The translations under genes and the position numbers were made by a program. Shown here piece by piece: positions 63,843 to 64,000 of a stretch of DNA of 64,000 nt. Origin of the DNA: Pseudomonas sp. CFII64 (GTDB taxonomy: Bacteria; Pseudomonadota; Gammaproteobacteria; Pseudomonadales; Pseudomonadaceae); the NCBI RefSeq assembly GCF_000416235.1, contig NZ_ATLO01000028.1:124001-188000 (forward strand), in the 5' to 3' direction. The notes under the pieces were generated by a model that saw only the letters and a program-made list of their open reading frames with translations, did not search any database and had not been told where the DNA came from. Position 1 is the first letter of the stretch; every line of letters starts with the position of its first letter.

Positions 63843-64000
63843 TCATGGACGCGCCAAAAACGGAAAGGCCACCGGCGTGGTGTGTCGTACCAGCACCCCG
63901 GCGTTGAGGCTGACCAACGAATGGGTCAACTCGCCACTGATACCGGCCTTGTGATCATGACGCTGATGGGCACCAATGGAATGCTCGCGTCCGGCTGCAC
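63843..64000 (-). CDS. Flavoprotein, C-terminal end only (fumarate reductase/SdhA-like)
   Basis: 52 codons entering from the right edge and ending at TGA (63843-63845): GREHSIGAHQRHDHKAG, then THSLVSLNAGVLVRHTTPV. It resembles the C-terminal part of fumarate reductase/succinate dehydrogenase-type FAD subunits, with RxxSxGAHxRxD. The call depends partly on the adjacent SdhB-like gene. Confidence 0.55.
   Translation of the reverse strand, partial: AAGREHSIGAHQRHDHKAGISGELTHSLVSLNAGVLVRHTTPVAFPFLARP

Overview
The window is chromosomal DNA of a Pseudomonas, most likely from the fluorescens/syringae/putida side of the genus. The evidence is the intact 2-ketogluconate operon with its PtxS regulator (ptxS-kguEKTD), the lexA2-imuA-imuB-dnaE2 mutagenesis cassette, an OprD-type porin, a XenA-type ene-reductase, a DUF1652 protein and high-GC codon use. 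No single marker fixes the species.

Layout. 0-7.6 kb: start of an OprD-family porin (-), a probable Fur-controlled small RNA, an AruH-like aminotransferase, an orphan tyrosine recombinase, a chemoreceptor, copCD and ada. 7.6-13.1 kb: an AcuI/YhdH-type reductase and its TetR repressor with two identical operators, a nitronate monooxygenase, and modABC behind a ModE-like palindrome. 13.2-21.4 kb: topoisomerase IB, UvrA2 and several accessory genes (two paralogous small HTH proteins, an ASCH-type phage protein, two DUF1652-like proteins, an orphan GvpU-like protein). 21.6-25.1 kb: tRNA-Leu(UAA), vapBC, an ArsR regulator divergent from xenA, and a NodB-type lipoprotein. 25.1-31.1 kb: two fold-type I amino-acid decarboxylases and a PotE-like antiporter in one operon, with a perfect Anr/FNR box upstream, then an orphan receiver protein. 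32-37.9 kb: dnaE2-imuB-imuA-lexA2. 37.9-40.1 kb: a histidine phosphatase and an MFS carrier. 40.2-45.5 kb: ptxS-kguEKTD with two PtxS operators. 45.8-55.3 kb: DUF1652, a UvrD-like helicase with an unusual GX3 glycine repeat, pirin, pgm, a nuclease-DinG fusion and a MocR regulator. 55.4-59.96 kb: a PP-loop ATPase of unknown role, a gene-poor 0.7 kb stretch, and an MDR oxidoreductase divergent from a LysR regulator.

60-62.2 kb is a decayed island. A P4-type integrase is split by the 3' end of an alpha/beta-hydrolase gene, followed by remnants of a DddQ-like cupin and of an NAD-dependent epimerase (the latter with a one-base frameshift). 62.2-64 kb holds a minus-strand operon: flavoprotein (cut by the window end), 2Fe-2S protein, and a cytoplasmic protein that keeps the DszB desulfinase catalytic pattern.

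How the genes work together. kguEKTD imports 2-ketogluconate, phosphorylates it and reduces it to 6-phosphogluconate. The lexA2 cassette is a DNA-damage mutasome, and UvrA2, Ada and two helicases add further repair capacity. The decarboxylase/antiporter operon probably gives proton-consuming amine production at low oxygen. The strongest leads for something new are the DszB-like operon, the PP-loop/MocR pair, the GX3-helicase and the coupled DUF1652-HTH genes.
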